Shown here: piece by piece, positions 45,711 through 57,084 of the stretch
How positions within the stretch are numbered: position 1 is the first letter of the stretch
How the letters are laid out: each line of letters starts with the position of its first letter
NCBI RefSeq assembly: GCF_902686445.1
Contig: NC_062213.1
Span: 34,980,741-35,044,740 of the forward strand
DNA: 64,000 nucleotides
Reading direction: 5' to 3'
DNA from: Sciurus carolinensis
Lineage: Eukaryota > Chordata > Mammalia > Rodentia > Sciuridae
Translations under genes and position numbers: made by a program
The notes under the pieces: model-generated
The model's input: only the letters and a program-made list of their open reading frames with translations
What the model was told of the DNA's origin: nothing
Databases searched by the model: none

Positions 45711-47159
45711 AAGTCATATTTAATTCTTTCAAAATGATGGTTTTTAAATGTGAGTTTCTAATTAACAGACAAAAAGAGAAAACAAAATAGCGTGGCAGAA
45801 AAAAAGGTGACTTAGCCACTATGTGTGATGGTCAACACAGCTTAATAAATGGTTTCTCTTTTGCCAGTTACTGTTTACATATGATTACTGTGATATCATC
45901 CAGAACCATTTCACTTTTCTTCAGGAAGATCCCATTTTGCTGAGTTTTCATGTCTTCAGGCTATTTACTACACCTTGTCTGATCTTGAAATCCATGGTGA
46001 TGCAGTGGTATTAATTTTACAACAATAAACACCATCTCAAAAATTGAAAAATACCATTCATTAAATAATGCTTTGACTTAATAACATGCAGATCTCCATA
46101 TAAAAGCAAGAAAAGTCAAAGAGAATAATAAATGTATCTCTGAGCATGCAGACATACTAGCTGAAAATATACATGGTATTTCTTGACTTTGGGTAAGTTA
46201 TTCAATACATCTTACATATTTGTGTCTAAACAAAGATTCCAACATCATAAATCTAGTTCATTACTTTAGATAATTTAATATGTAAACTGTCTGATCAGAC
46301 TATCAAATAGCTGAATTTGAAAATTCTAGTTTTAAATATTGTTGGAGCTTATGATTACTTTGTTTTATAAGCCATAAGATTAAATAAAAAACATAAAAGC
46401 CTTACTTGAAACACATATACATACCCACACAAATACAGAATTTAGAAATTCACTGAAGTTTTGGAGTTCAGTTATTGTAGAACACAGTGTGTTGGCTATT
46501 CTGTACTTAAACTAAGGCTTTAAAATGAGAGATAATCTGAATTCTATTGTCAGTTAGTCAAAGCTATTAGGGGGTATGTAGGAATAATTGCAAATTTTAA
46601 GAAAAATTAAAATTTTAACCATTATATATCACTGAATAATAATGAAGACAAAACATCAAACAGGCCTTATTTTGTTTTGCAATATAAGGGAAGGAGCTGT
46701 AAAACAAGGAACAAGACTACATTTCTTAAGTCTGCCAATATCAATATATTTGAAGATAAAAACCTGTAACACTCAGACATACAAACCAAATGAGTGCTGT
46801 TATACAGAACCTCAGCATATGATCAAGAGATCTATAATTCTCTAATAAAATACTGCCAAAGAAAGGTATATGGGATATTCCAAAGCTGTACAGACATGAA
46901 ACTGATCATTAAGAAATATTGACTATTCTCTTCTTGAATTTTTCAACACTCAGGTTCTGTGACACTATCCTCTCACATATAGATTCTGCCTTTTCTTTAT
47001 AGTCATTCTTTTTTAGTGTCCTTCCTGGGATACTCTTCCTATACCCAACTCAAAAATGCCAATCTTTTATAGGTTCTTGCCTTGATCAACTGATTTTTTA
47101 AAATCTGTGGTATTTTTCTTAGACAATTTCAGCCACATTCATGGTTTTAGGTGATCACC
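45711..47159. other. no recognisable feature
   Basis: AT-rich intronic sequence. The 67-codon frame at 46642-46845 shows no family. Confidence 0.4.
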
Positions 47160-48485
47160 CTGACTTTGTAACTCAGATTTATCACCTGGTTCTGACATTA
47201 GCTTTAGAAGTGTTTAGAGTTTAGACATTTCCACTTGGAAATTTCCATGGTCAACACAAATTATAAAAATGCTCTAAATCAGACCCGTCCCTCTTGCTTT
47301 TTCCTCAACCTAATCTTTTTCTTAATCTTTCAATATCCATTAATGGCACTACCATCTACCTAGTCATGCAAATAAGGAATATGGGAGACATCCTGAATCT
47401 TCTCTGTACTCTACTCATATCCAACCAATCACTAAGTTGGGTGACTACTAATTGTGCTCTTTAAAAATATTGCATGATTTTTGTTGTCCAATATGTTCTG
47501 TATGGTTAATTATAAATGGTTATCCATTGATGCATAAATTTTACATGATTGTTTTATTCCTCTGACTATATTACATGAGAATTGAAAACAATTGAAGATG
47601 ATTTTTCTTTTCAGTGGTGGGGATTTGATCCAGGACCTTGTGCATCCTAGGCAAAGTCCTTATCATTTACCTATCTTCCCAGTCCAAAGATAACAAATTT
47701 TTATGATCAATCTCTACTGAAAAAAATTCCTAAATCTATCATTCACATCTCAGGATCTTACCTCTTGTTTGAATTCTTGTACTGTTCTGCTAATCATTCT
47801 AAAACATTCTTTACCAGATGTGAACTTAAATTTATTTCCTTATGATATTCCCACTAGAATATACTTTCTAAGAGGAAAAGGATCTCTGTTTTCTCATGTT
47901 TTCTTCAGGATTCTCCCTGGCATATGATAGATGCCTGATACTTTTCATCAAAATAAATAGCAAACTGGCCTACAAACTACAAATTATACAAATATGACTA
48001 TATCAATTCTTTACTGAAAACCTTTCAAAACTTTCTGTAACCTATAAATATGACCTGTGGACTCTCCATGATCTCTAATTACTGACCAGCCTCATCTCTA
48101 GGCAGAGCATTTTATGTTAAAATCACACATAGTCATTTATCATCCATGTATGTATCTACATCTTGCTCATTGTGGCATGTATCTGGAACACCTTTCTAAT
48201 GATCTTTTACCAAGTTTGTAGTCACGGTAGTTACTGAGATGATAACTCAGATCAGGTATCATATCCAGGATTTCATTCCTGGAATTCTAGGTTGGATCAA
48301 TTGGCCTGTTTTTGAACATACAAGTCACCTTCTTTGTATTTTAATTTTATCACTGATATGTTACTTGGAAGCAATCTGTTTAAAAATTGGTCTCCTGCTA
48401 GATTGTATATAATTTTGCTTATAAATGATTATGTATCTTTATTCTTGATGTGTCTGGAACATAGTAAGTGCTCAATATTTATTAA
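47160..48485 (+). repeat. old L2-like LINE remnants
   Basis: 'aaataaggaatatgggagacatcctgaatcttctc' and 'accaatcactaag' at the left, and at about 47990-48485 'tctttactgaaaacctttcaaaac', 'gactctccatgatctctaattactgaccagcctcatctctag', 'gatgtgtctggaacatagtaagtgctcaatatttattaaaag' at the right, in L2 order. The ID SINE at 47601-47684 interrupts it. Confidence 0.6.
47601..47684 (-). mobile_element. ID SINE (antisense), diverged
   Basis: 'cagtggtggggatttgatccaggaccttgtgcatcctaggcaaagtccttatcatttacctatcttcccagtcc' is the complement of an ID head with several substitutions, with T-rich tail on the left. Confidence 0.85.
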
Positions 48486-48599
48486 AAGTTAAATATTAAT
48501 TTAATTATTTAATTATTAATTTAATTAAAATGGAATTAAATTGCTAGTCTAATGCTGCACCTCTTTATCCGATAGTTTTTACAATTTTAAAAATTAAAT

Positions 48600-48990
48600 T
48601 AAATATATTTTGTAAAAATTAAGTTAAATATATTTTGAACTAATACATAAAAACAAAATTTGCACATATAAATGGGGTATCATGCAATGTTTCAACACAT
48701 GTATACATTGTATAATCTTTGAGTTAAGTTAAACACATCTATCTCTTCAAACATGTACCATTTCTTTGTGGTGAAAACTGTAAAAATCTTTTCTAATGTC
48801 TTTTAGAATTGTACAGGACATTACGGTTATCTATAATCATCCTACCATTCAACAGCACACCAGAACTTCTTGTTCTTATATAACTGTAACTTAGCACTTA
48901 TTGATCAGCCTTTCTCTGTCCCTTCCTTCCCCATAACTTACAGTCTTAATAATGTCCATTTTAGGTTCCTATTTTTTAAATTTCATCAAC
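48600..48990 (-). mobile_element. L1 3' UTR fragment (antisense)
   Basis: 'aatggggtatcatgcaatgtttcaacacatgtatac', 'aacacatctatctcttcaaacatgtaccatttctttgtgg', 'atagtc'-type sequence ('ctataatcatcctaccattcaacagcacaccagaacttcttg') and 'cagcctttctctgtcccttcc' match the reversed L1 3' UTR. The same UTR type occurs at 11354-11742. Confidence 0.82.
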
Positions 48991-49689
48991 TTTACTTTTT
49001 CAAGCAGTATTAGATATAAAGATGTTCACAAATTTTAAAGAGGAAAATATAAAAGTTTGAACCACTAGAGAAGTATAAAAACACCCCTCGATTTCAAAAG
49101 AATATGTGTCATAGGAACAATATGTATAAATATTAGCTGTTTAAAAATCATACAAATGTGATCTATATGTCCAGTGTCCATAAATTAAACTTTATTTCTA
49201 TGTTAAAATGAAAAATAACATTTTAAAACACCAAATGAAATATTACCACAACAAAAATCACATTAAACGTAGCAAGTTATAACTAGAGTATAAGGAATAC
49301 CATCAAATAAATATTGCAATATAATATTTCTACAATCACCATTCTATTTCAGAATCACCATTATAGTTTGTAAAACCAAGATTAGCTGGGTCCAAGAATT
49401 AATGTAACCGTAAATTATTTTTTGTGGTGTAATTTTTTCCTTACTTTGTGTACAACAACACTAGTATTCAAACAAATTAGATTTTATCCAGTTGCCTATA
49501 ATTTATTTTGCTACAGAAGAAACACCCTATTACATGCTTTTGTTTGTTAAGTAGAAGATATGCTATTATTTTCAAGATACCAGGGATTTAATGTTTAATT
49601 ATCAACACCCATTTAAAAAAAAGACATTGCTTTGACTCACAAATTTCTTAATTGCTAACAGTAGCTTTTCTGAGTAGGAGTGTTATATA
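48991..49689. other. no recognisable feature
   Basis: AT-rich intronic sequence just downstream (in gene sense) of the block next to the RIMS2 exon. Confidence 0.4.
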
Positions 49690-50160
49690 TAATTTATTTT
49701 TGCAGATGTGAATTAGAAGCTGAATTTCAAAGCAGCAAAGCTTTGAATATCTTCACTGTCAGCAGAAAACTCCCCCCGCCTGCTGCTGGAGAAAACTGCC
49801 GCTTGAAGTTTTAACAGGGAAATAAAAACTGCCGTGAGAAAATTGATACTACAGTAAATGTTACTTACAAACTGTAAAGGAAGTTAGGTTGTCAGCACTA
49901 AAAGAGCTATATTATTCACACAAAATATGAGCGTCATCTTCATGGCAACTTGCTGGGAATGAAAAATAATTTGGCTGGTTCCAACTTGAGGAACCTAAAG
50001 GAAAGCAAATATCCCTGAGATCAGAATAGCTTTACAGAGGATCAACAGTAGGCTCTCGGGCACCACAGCTTAACTCCTCCCTGAGGAGGAAAGACACACA
50101 TTCCAAGAAAGTGGCCAAGGTTCCCTTGGAAGCAGGTTCATTGATCACTGCAAAAAAAAA
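49690..50160. other. repeat-free block downstream of the RIMS2 exon
   Basis: This 470-base block contains no repeat I recognise and has locally higher GC, for example 'ctccccccgcctgctgctgg' and 'ctctcgggcaccacagc'. It lies 160-630 bases beyond the exon's donor site in the gene's direction. It could be intronic regulatory sequence; no open frame or splice-flanked exon is evident. Confidence 0.35.
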
Positions 50161-50309
50161 ATCATGGTTATGTTTTCAGAAAGGTTTACTAGTTTTAAAT
50201 GTCCTTTTCCTCCTGGAACACGTCATCATCCTCACATTACTGCAATAAAATGAGTAAGAGAAAAAAATATATTTAATGACAACTCAAATAATAAGTCAAA
50301 AGTAACATA

Positions 50310-50320
50310 AAAATTCCTAC
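50310..50320 (-). promoter_or_regulatory. RIMS2: 5' splice site of the RIMS2 exon
   Basis: The minus strand reads ACGG|GTAGGAATTT, with GT at 50320-50319. The G at the last exon base matches the consensus; the +3 to +6 bases (AGGA) are only fair. Confidence 0.8.
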
Positions 50321-50562
50321 CCGTTTGGCTGAGTTGAGAAGCGCTGCGACTTTTCCGAGAGAGACCAACAATAGCTACCATTTTGGCCCCAATGCTAGAG
50401 CGTCGCTTCTTGCCACTGGTGCCCAAGGCGCCCACTGCAGTGTCAGACTGGCTGCCATCATTCTTTTCCAGTGAGCACATGTCTCCACTGATGCTGGTGC
50501 TTTTGGTCATGTTCTTCCCTGACATGCCCATTTGTCTGCTTTGCATTTTGGATGTAAAGACA
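50321..50562 (-). CDS. RIMS2: internal coding exon of RIMS2 (RIM2, active-zone scaffold)
   Basis: RIM proteins tether synaptic vesicles and calcium channels at presynaptic active zones. This 242-nt exon encodes 80 whole codons, from VFTSKMQSRQMGMSGK through KSTSISGDMCSLEKNDGS to RSASQLSQT. It has the motifs KKRRSSIGAKMVAIVGL and SRKSRSAS that precede the C2B domain in all RIMs. 'SGKKRRSSIGAK' with 'VGALGTSG' fits RIMS2 better than RIMS1 as I recall them. The acceptor is ...ggctgacag|TG behind a pyrimidine-rich tract, and the donor is ACGG|gtagga. The exon is phase 2 in (begins with the third codon base) and phase 1 out (ends with G, the first base of the expected Glu codon). The region is basic and Ser-rich, likely disordered. 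An internal Met (MQSRQ) could serve a short isoform, but this is inference. Reading past the splice sites gives non-family residues and a stop. Confidence 0.88.
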
Positions 50563-50640
50563 CTGTCAGCCGATGGATCATTAAAAGTGAAGACAAGAGT
50601 AAAAAGGAAAAGACAGAAGAGGCATTTTAGATGAAACATC
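50563..50640 (-). promoter_or_regulatory. RIMS2: 3' splice-site region of the RIMS2 exon
   Basis: On the minus strand the exon is preceded by a pyrimidine-rich run ('cttctgtcttttcctttttactcttgtcttcac'), a possible branch-point A in 'tttaatgatcc' about 22 bases upstream, and AG at 50564-50563. The bases between the tract and the AG are purine-containing, so the acceptor is moderate rather than ideal. Confidence 0.75.
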
Positions 50641-50894
50641 TGGAATTTAATTAAATTTTATCATCTAAGGAACATAGTTTTAGGATTTAAAGTTTTTTCA
50701 ATACCATGCTTTTCAGTGTGATTTACTATTCAGGGCCAACCATAAACCAACTATGCAAAATCAGACTTTTGATTTTATTTCCGCTGTCAAAGAGGGTACT
50801 TATTTGCAATGGTTACAGGGAGAAAAAAATGCATGAAGGATCAGTGGGATCATATGAAAGAATATGCTGTGCTGCCATTTGCAAAAATGCATTT
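50641..50894. other. intron upstream of the exon, no recognisable feature
   Basis: Short AT-rich sequence between the exon and the following SINE. The plus-strand frame at 50706-50945 runs into the SINE and is not a gene. Confidence 0.5.
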
Positions 50895-51120
50895 AGGTCA
50901 GGCGCCATGGCACGTGCCTGTAATCCCAGTGGCAAAGGAGGCTGAGGCAGGAGGATCTTAATTCAATGCCAGTCACAGCAATTTGGTGAAGCCCTGAGCA
51001 ACTTAGGGAGACCCTGTTTCAAAAAAAAAAAAAAAAAAACATTAAAAGAGGGCTGGGGATATGGCTTAGTGGTTAAGCACCCTTGGGTTCAATCCCTGGT
51101 ACCAAAAAAAGAAAAAAAAA
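50895..51120 (+). mobile_element. B1-dID SINE, antisense to RIMS2
   Basis: 'aggtcaggcgccatggcacgtgcctgtaatcccagtggcaaaggaggctgaggcaggaggatc', an internal 19-A linker, 'gggctggggatatggcttagtggttaagcac', 'ggttcaatccctggtacc' and an A-rich tail. It lies 333 bases upstream of the exon in gene sense and in opposite orientation to the gene, so in the transcript its A runs read as T runs. Confidence 0.94.
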
Positions 51121-52049
51121 ATTATATGTACATAAAAGCTTCCAAAAGCTTTCTTCTCTAATTTACCATTGCTTTCAAAAAGAAATTAGGTGCATGCAGA
51201 AATTTTATCTAAAAAATGGTAAAATTTACAGCATCCATTTACTAAGCCTCACTCTTTAAAATGTTTTCTAATTTCATGAAAAATTTAATAGGGGTTAATA
51301 TAATACTGCTTAAATATTCTAACAGGGCTTGATATTTTAATTATTTTGAATAAAAATAATTTATTCACTTAATTTCATAATTATTCTAATCTATTTTCCA
51401 AAAATAAAAGATTTCCCTCATATTCATTTAAAAGAAAAATTATTAGTTTTCTATATAATATGGTCAGAAAGCAATTAATGAATCACTAAAGCATGTGAGC
51501 TTGATTGATGATCTACTGCAAGACAAATACTACAAATGGGAGCAATGAAAGAAAGGTCTCTGGATTTTTCTCACAATTCCTGGGGTGTGGTAGGCAGGGG
51601 TTGTGGGGGTTGAAGAATCTGGAAGCAGATTATCTAGCTGACCCCATAAACCTGGGAGTATGTGAAGGAAGCAGTCTATTTTGAATGAATAGGAAAACTT
51701 ATTTACATATCATCAATATTTGCCTCAGTAGTCATAGTCTCTGCTTTAATTTGGTTCTGAAACAGGTGTGTTTAACACATAAAGTAACAAAGAAGAGAAT
51801 AAAAATTGAAAATGAATATTTTTGTACATCATTTAAAGCACAAAAATTAGAAAACTGACCTACTGCAGTGAACTGTTATTCTTAATTCAATATCTTGGTC
51901 AAACAGAAAAAAAAATTAAAGGTTAGAACCACATGTAAATTTTATTAATCTATGTGCATTTTCTCTAAGTCTTTAAAGGGGAGAAAGATCCATTATGAAT
52001 TTTTTAAATGCAGTGCATGCACAATCTTTTCACTCATATCAGTTTTGAG
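51121..52049. other. no recognisable feature
   Basis: AT-rich intronic sequence between two SINEs. Confidence 0.4.
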
Positions 52050-52276
52050 AAATAAGGCAGTTAGGCATGGTGGCACATGCCTGTAATCCCAGCAACTCAG
52101 GAGGCTGATGTAGGTCACAAGTTCAAGGCCAGCCTCAGCAATTCAGCAAGGCCCTAAGCAACTTAGAAGACCCTACATTGAAATAAAAAATAAAAAGGGC
52201 TAGGGATGTGGCTCAGTGGTAAAGTGCCTTTGGGTTCAATCCCTAGTACCCTCCACCCCCCACCCCAAATAAGGCA
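52050..52276 (+). mobile_element. B1-dID SINE with 10-bp target-site duplication
   Basis: Body 52060-52266: 'gttaggcatggtggcacatgcctgtaatcccagcaactcaggaggctgatg', 'aaataaaaagggctagggatgtggctcagtggtaaag', 'gggttcaatccctagtacc', ending in a C/A-rich tail instead of poly-A. AAATAAGGCA flanks it at 52050-52059 and 52267-52276. Confidence 0.93.
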
Positions 52277-52439
52277 TATATATATGCAGCAAGAGTGTTA
52301 AAGAAAAGAACAGTGTGTTTCTATAATGTCCCAAATTAATAAATTTCACGTTTGCTTGATTTTTTTATTCTTTAAGAAACAAAGTAAACACAGAGTAAAA
52401 TAGAACAGTATAAAATATTCTGTTATAAAATACTCTGTT

Positions 52440-52650
52440 TATACCAAGAGAGTAAAATAGAATTTTGGAGGTAAATAGACAAGGTCTTGAGTATGAGTTT
52501 TGCAGCTACTTAACTAACTTACTTTAGAAGAGTTATTTATTCCACTTTAAGTCCTATGTTTCTCATTTATAAAGCAGGAATATTTTACTTTGTGTTTATG
52601 TTTTAAACAACATATCTAAAGTAAAAAGTCAATAAATGGAGATTCTAACA
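52440..52650 (+). repeat. MIR-like fragment
   Basis: 'tgcagctacttaactaacttactttagaagagttatttattccactttaagtcctatgtttctcatttataaagcaggaatatt' follows the MIR core. 'gtaaaaagtcaataaatgg' matches the tail. Confidence 0.7.
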
Positions 52651-52799
52651 ATTACTATATGGATAATTAATAAAATCAGGCTAACTCTCTTCACTATGAT
52701 ATAAATATATAATAGCATCAGTAAAAGTAATATTTGTAATTATAAATTTAAAAACTTTGGATATTAAAATGTCTAACGTGGTTAACATAGCCAGCATTG

Positions 52800-52980
52800 C
52801 ATCATAGGCTGCACTGAGAGTCAGGACCTGATTTGATCTTTGGTTTTACTAACCAACCATGTGATCTTGAGGAAGTTGTTTCTCCTTTCTGGAACTTAGT
52901 TTCCTTGTTCAATAATCAAGAAGACATAAGCAGGGCACTAAGCAGAATGCCAGCTACATAATAAGAGCTACAAAAAATCT
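52800..52980 (+). mobile_element. MIR SINE
   Basis: 'gactgagagtcaggacctgatttgatctttgg', 'accaaccatgtgatcttgaggaagttgtttctcctttctggaacttagtttccttgttcaataatcaagaag', 'agggcactaagcagaatgccagctacataataagagc'. Good MIR order. Confidence 0.85.
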
Positions 52981-53849
52981 CTTCTTCCTCCTCAGTGTCA
53001 TCACCATCTTCATTCATTCAGCATCCATTAAACATATTGACTGCAACATCTTCAATGTCTCCTCTAATGATGAAATGCCTCACTCCCCAGATATCTCTTA
53101 GTCCATGATTTTGGGACAAAAAACACAAAGATGCAAGTACATAATATGATTTTCATATTATGCTGCCACCAAAAAGGCATGAGACAGCACAGAAAGGTCA
53201 AGATTTAATTGAGACTAAGGTTTAGCCAGATTAAACTAGTGCTCCAGTTATATATGAATTTTCACCAGAAACATACTTTTCTAAGGAACCACCCTAATCT
53301 GACAAAGGAGTCCAGAGATATAACCACAAGATGACTTATTGTACCTGTGACTTTTGCAATCTAATTTTCATGCTTAATGAAAATCCAATAATAAAAATAC
53401 TAACTGAAGCTGATAAAATGTGATTGATAAATATTTTAATGACAATTTGGTTTTACAGATGTGTACTTCTCTTCAATCTAACAATCTGCATTGTACACTA
53501 ATACTAAGGGGGTCACTGAAGGTTTTGTACAGTGAATCTACTTTTCATCTCCTGGAAACTTAGCCACCACCAAGGGTGAGTTTATGAACTGTTGCTATTG
53601 AGTGAGGTGTTCTTAGAGGAAAGAGACTGAAGCTAGGAAATCACTACTGGATTCCTTTTCTTTCCTTACTGAACATCATTTAAAACTACAAGCAAAAAAT
53701 ATTGCAAGTCGGCAAAAGTACCTACCAAAATTTTAGTTTTAGTACTCTTGATTTCTGTAATACTTTGTAGTAAAGGATTTATAAATATGGGCAACTTTTT
53801 GGAATGTTCAATGCGGTTAGGAAAGTACAGTCTCATTGTAACAGCAATT
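52981..53849. other. unassigned intron with one short hairpin
   Basis: A perfect 10-bp inverted repeat (CATAATATGA, TTT loop, TCATATTATG) lies at 53140-53162. No gene is recognised. A 98-codon minus frame at 53666-53962 runs into an L1 remnant and is unsupported. Confidence 0.4.
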
Positions 53850-54175
53850 ACTTTAAAAGAGAAGACCAGTTGAGGTTTGGTAAGATGCTGAATTTCAATA
53901 CTGCTGGTGGGGGTGAGTCTCAGTGATAAGGTTTTGAAGTAAGATTTGACAATATGTATCAAAAGATACTTATTTTTTTAAATGTCTATTAATGGAGTAA
54001 TTCTACTTTTAGTATTTATCCTAAGGGAAAACTTAGCAATGTGTTTAGATTTAACTACAATGATATTTATTGCACAATTGATTATAAAAAAAAAAAACAA
54101 GAAATTTAAACAAGGAAAAAACACCTATAACTGTCCAAGTGTAGAGGGGTTTACATAAATTATGGTCATCAGTAT
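53850..54175 (+). mobile_element. old L1M-type fragment
   Basis: 'caatactgctggtgggggtgagtctcagtg', 'tttgacaatatgtatcaaaagatac', 'taatggagtaattctacttttagtatttatcctaaggg', 'tacaatgatatttattgcacaattg', 'actgtccaagtgtagaggggtttacataaattatgg' are in L1 ORF2 3' order. Confidence 0.75.
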
Positions 54176-54475
54176 AACAGAATGTCAAGTCAAGTGTGGC
54201 ATGTTTTCTCCTCATATGTGGAGCCTAAAGACAAAAAAAAGTAAACAAAACCAAACAAAAAAGGGTGGGGGACTAGAAGGGAGACCAATAGAACAAAAGA
54301 TGATGGTCTGGGGGAGGGAAGTGGGAAGGGCAAAGGGAGGTACTAGAGAATGAGATTCATCAAATTGCTATGTACAAACATGTCACAATGATTTCCATTA
54401 TTATGCACAATAATGCACTAATAATGCATTATTATCCATCAAAATGCACTAATAAAAGAAAATAAAAAAGTACAT
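54176..54475 (+). mobile_element. L1 3' UTR of a rodent subfamily
   Basis: 'gcatgttttctcctcatatgtggagcctaaag', then a G-rich purine tract ('ggtgggggactagaagggagacc ... gggggagggaagtgggaagggcaaagggagg'), then 'caaacatgtcacaatgatttccattattatgcac' and 'gcactaataaaag'. It may belong to the same insertion as the preceding fragment or be a second L1. An apparent 63-codon frame (54162-54353) is not a gene. Confidence 0.75.
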
Positions 54476-55959
54476 TAAATAGGAATGCACTTTTGAAAAT
54501 GCAGATACAAAATACATTTATTGACATAAAAAGATATTCAAAATGGGAGAGGGAAAGCATATCTGTGTAGTTTAGTTTGACCAGCCTACATACCAAATAT
54601 GGATTCACCTTACTACTAGGGGACACAAGCAAATTTAAACTCCTTTATTATCATTTAAATTTAAGTTCTCCCATCAGTTATTGAATAACAGATCCCCTCT
54701 GTGAGTTTGATGAAAGTTACTATAAGAAAAAACTCTAAATTTATTACTTTATATATCAGAACTATGTGTTTCTGTTTACTACAGTACTCATAGTTTCTAA
54801 TTATTTATTAGAATCAGTCTAATCATTCATTTTGTCTATCCTCATATGACAATTTCTTAATTTTTTTGTTAGTTGTATTTCCCTGAACTCTCTCTAGCTC
54901 CATTGTTTTTCATAAAAAAGAAACTGCAAAAACTACATTAAAAATACACATATATCAAACATAAGTATCAACTGATTTTACTTGCTGTTAAGATAAAAAT
55001 TATACAAGAATTGTGATTTTATAACATGTATCACACACAGCTTTTCTCCTTTGAGTTTAGCTACTTCTTTGTTATCCTGAGAGACATGGCCTAATTTCTT
55101 TTTTATTTTTTTCCCTTGAATTTTTAGGCCTTCAAACATTTCTGAACTCAGCTAATTTTAACTATTGTAAACATCTTGACACTAATTAAGTGATTCCTTT
55201 GCATCTCCTTTGCATGTACTTGATGTTAGGTCCCAAGGGAGCAAGTGGGGGTTGAAAGGGTGCCTGGGCTCCTTGTTCCTACATAAGGGAGATGAAACTG
55301 AAGGGAAGAAAGAATATACTTTGTTCTTCATAAAGAGGATTTTCTTTAAATGTTGTTTTTGAAGGAAGCGTCTAATAATCTACCCAGAGGAACACTTTTC
55401 TCTAACTTGTGCAAAGACTCCATTTAGTCTCATGGTAGCTCTGGTCTGTGATGAATAAAAATAATGAATGAGACATGGTCATTATTTAAGAACCAAGCAT
55501 AAGAAGGCAAATGAAAGTAAAAATGCTGTACAAATTAATTTTTAAAAAGTACTATGTATCAGAGAAAAGAGACACAAAACATGGTGTCAAGAGATTTCAG
55601 TAGAGAGAGACTACTAGAATCAGAAAATCAGGAAAACTTGATGAACCTGGATCTTGTATGATGGGTAAAAACAGTGACAAGAAGAGTGAAAGGAAAACTG
55701 TAAAGGGAATAGAATATTGTAAATAAAAATGCAGAGATAAAAAAGCATATGCCATGGTTTTAAGATGAGTAGTAGAGTTTGACCAAATTTTAAGGTGTTG
55801 TAGGCTAAGAGTAGTACAGACAAGTCCAGAAAATCTATCAGACCTACATTATTGTGTGTGGGTTTGTAGATAAAAAAGAGTCACTAAAGCTAATGGATCT
55901 GGAAAATAACAAAAAATCATAAATAAGAAAGATTATATACAAAACAATGGGATAGTGAT
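54476..55959. other. no recognisable feature
   Basis: AT-rich intronic sequence. Minus frames at 54432-54632 and 55620-55823 have no family. Confidence 0.4.
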
Positions 55960-56320
55960 TATGTTGTTCACATTATTCTGATCTCCTTGCAAGTAGCTGA
56001 CAGGATTATACTTCCTCACTCCATTGAAGTTAGAAGTGGCCTTTTGGCTTGTTTTGGCTAATGAAATGTCATTGGAAATCAGTTGTGTCACTTCTGGATA
56101 AAAGCATTTAATTGGTGATGTTCAACTCCAACTGCCCCCTACTACTTGGATTACAGAAGGACTTCCATCCAGTGAATCCCTGAGTCACTATAATGGGCAG
56201 AGTGTCCTCACCAACCTGCACTATGCATGTTGCATGAGCCAGAAGTGAACTGTAGTTGGTTGACCAACAAGAATTCAAGTTTGCTTATTATAGTAGCTCA
56301 CTATAGCCTGCACTAACAAA
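55960..56320 (+). mobile_element. possible MLT1-like LTR
   Basis: 'ctgatctccttgcaagtagctgacag', 'gaagttagaagtggccttttggcttgttttggctaatgaaatg', 'gaccaacaagaattcaagtttgcttattatagtagc' resemble an old LTR order ('ggccaatgaaatg ... agtggc'). Diverged. Confidence 0.5.
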
Positions 56321-57084
56321 GATTGATTGGAATAGGAGAGACTGACTATAGAAAAATCAGCTAATTATTTGAAGCACTAATCCTAAAGTAAATTTAGGCT
56401 AGTGCACTGCTATTACTAACAAAAAGCAATGATTAAAGTTATTTGGAAGGGATTATCTGTGTAGTTTAGTATCTGGATTTGAGAATAAGATTTTTTTAGA
56501 AGAGGAAACTGAGGCCCTTTCAGAGCAAAGCATTTGCCCAAGAGTGTTGATTTAGGACATGATCAACACTGCAAACAATGGAATTTCCTGATGAAGAATT
56601 CAGTAGGAAACTGTGCACTTCAGCTGGGTCCAGGGAATAGTTAGAGCTAAAAAGAAGAAAAGAAAAGAAAAGAAATATGAAAGTCAAATATTTCAACAGG
56701 AAAGAGTAGATGAAGTTAAAAGGATGGCTGAAGTAGGCAAACAAGGGGTGTAAAGAATGAGAAATGAAAAATTTGAGAAGACAGCTCAAAGAATATGTAC
56801 TTTTGAAGGTTAAGAAGAAATGACTGAGGAAAAGAGAGGCATGTTCTCAGAAGTAATAAAAATATAATAGGATTAAATTGTAAAGGCAAAAGAAGAATGA
56901 GATTTGTGAAAGTTGGGGTGTTCAAAAGATGCCAAGAAGTTGATTAGCAAGCGTATGTATAAAGGGCTATTCACTGAGAAATTTAGAAGATACAATAGAC
57001 CTTGACAAAATAGGTACTGAACTAGCGATACAAATCAATTTCCAAGGAATTAACCAAATATGCTGATGGAAAGTAGATGAAAGA
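56321..57084. other. unassigned intron with an (AAAAG)n run
   Basis: An (AAAAG)n run lies at about 56650-56676. Overlapping minus-strand frames at 56520-57182 are Phe/Leu/Ser-rich readings of A/G-rich sequence and are not genes. Confidence 0.45.

Noticed and set aside
50321..50562. RIMS1 instead of RIMS2
   Set aside because: The segment VGALGTSGKKRRSSIGAK fits RIMS2 better from memory; an alignment would settle it.
50383..50634. 83-codon plus-strand open frame opposite the RIMS2 exon
   Set aside because: It is the shadow of the real exon; the minus strand carries the family match and splice sites.
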